44,458 bases of DNA from JBLHKT01 sp043101615 (lineage in GTDB: Bacteria; Planctomycetota; Phycisphaerae; Phycisphaerales; UBA1924): the NCBI GenBank assembly GCA_043101615.1, contig JBICID010000073.1:1-44458 (forward strand). The letters are read 5' to 3'. How positions within the stretch are numbered: the first letter of the stretch is position 1; the number at the start of each line of letters is the position of its first letter. Positions 44,367 to 44,458 of the stretch are shown here, in pieces. A program made the position numbers and the translations under genes. The notes below the pieces were generated by a model. It was not told the DNA's origin. It saw only the letters and a program-made list of their open reading frames with translations, and made no database searches.

Positions 44367-44458
44367 CGGTGGAAGAAGAAGGCCCGGTGCGTCACCTCCT
44401 GCGGGTACGCGCTGAAGACCGGGTACAGCAGCGTGATCGCCAGCATCAGCCCGGGGTT
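44342..44458 (-). repeat. 117-bp perfect inverted repeat, right arm
   Basis: Partner of 44154-44270, inside the annotated 3' end of the CPBP-type gene. It has the look of a fold-back at a contig end. Confidence 0.95.

Noticed and set aside
44246..44446. Minus-strand CPBP fragment at the window end
   Set aside because: It is the mirror of the plus-strand gene created by the inverted repeat, not a second gene.

Overview
The window is GC-rich and gene-dense, and the evidence points to a Gram-negative planctomycete, most likely of the order Phycisphaerales. Six secreted proteins end in a short double dockerin module whose last residues are Gly-Cys or a close variant. One more carries a PEP-CTERM-like tail. 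An LptD-type outer-membrane assembly protein and a GmhA isomerase imply an LPS-bearing outer membrane. This assignment rests on recognised families, not on a search.

Layout. 1-3.8 kb: a dodecin, then a minus-strand pair of secreted dockerin proteins with almost identical tails. 3.8-7.6 kb: an AbgT transporter facing the agmatine-to-putrescine pair aguB-aguA. 7.8-10.2 kb: a dockerin protein, then a REP-associated tyrosine transposase (RAYT) inside a dense nest of direct, tandem and inverted repeats. 10.2-19.3 kb: hppD and hmgA (tyrosine degradation) separated by secreted proteins, a degenerate kinase-like protein, thiS and gmhA. 19.3-26 kb: a dockerin protein, lptD, a TPR protein and thiG. 26-34 kb: a vanadium haloperoxidase-like protein with a dockerin tail, then a minus-strand run of solute-binding protein, pyruvate kinase, GH17 lipoprotein and cinA. 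34-44.5 kb: an SDR, PhzF, aspS, a small membrane protein, two duplicated zinc-ribbon membrane proteins behind a second SDR, a hypothetical membrane protein, thiolase, an MscS channel and a CPBP-type protease cut by a perfect 117-bp inverted repeat at the window end.

Functional themes are export and surface attachment (dockerin and PEP-CTERM tails, LptD), amino-acid and polyamine catabolism (hppD, hmgA, aguA, aguB), thiamine thiazole synthesis (thiS, thiG) and central metabolism (pyk, thiolase).

The less expected signals are these. (i) Five 28-nt hairpins share one architecture but have different, still-paired stems. (ii) A RAYT is framed by 43-bp inverted repeats with one mismatch and by 38-bp direct repeats. 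(iii) Thirteen genes have a TANNNT box ending 5-7 nt before ATG, which suggests leaderless transcripts, while most secreted-protein genes have Shine-Dalgarno leaders. (iv) A zinc-ribbon membrane protein has acquired the last residues of the neighbouring SDR through a tandem duplication. All comparisons were made by eye.
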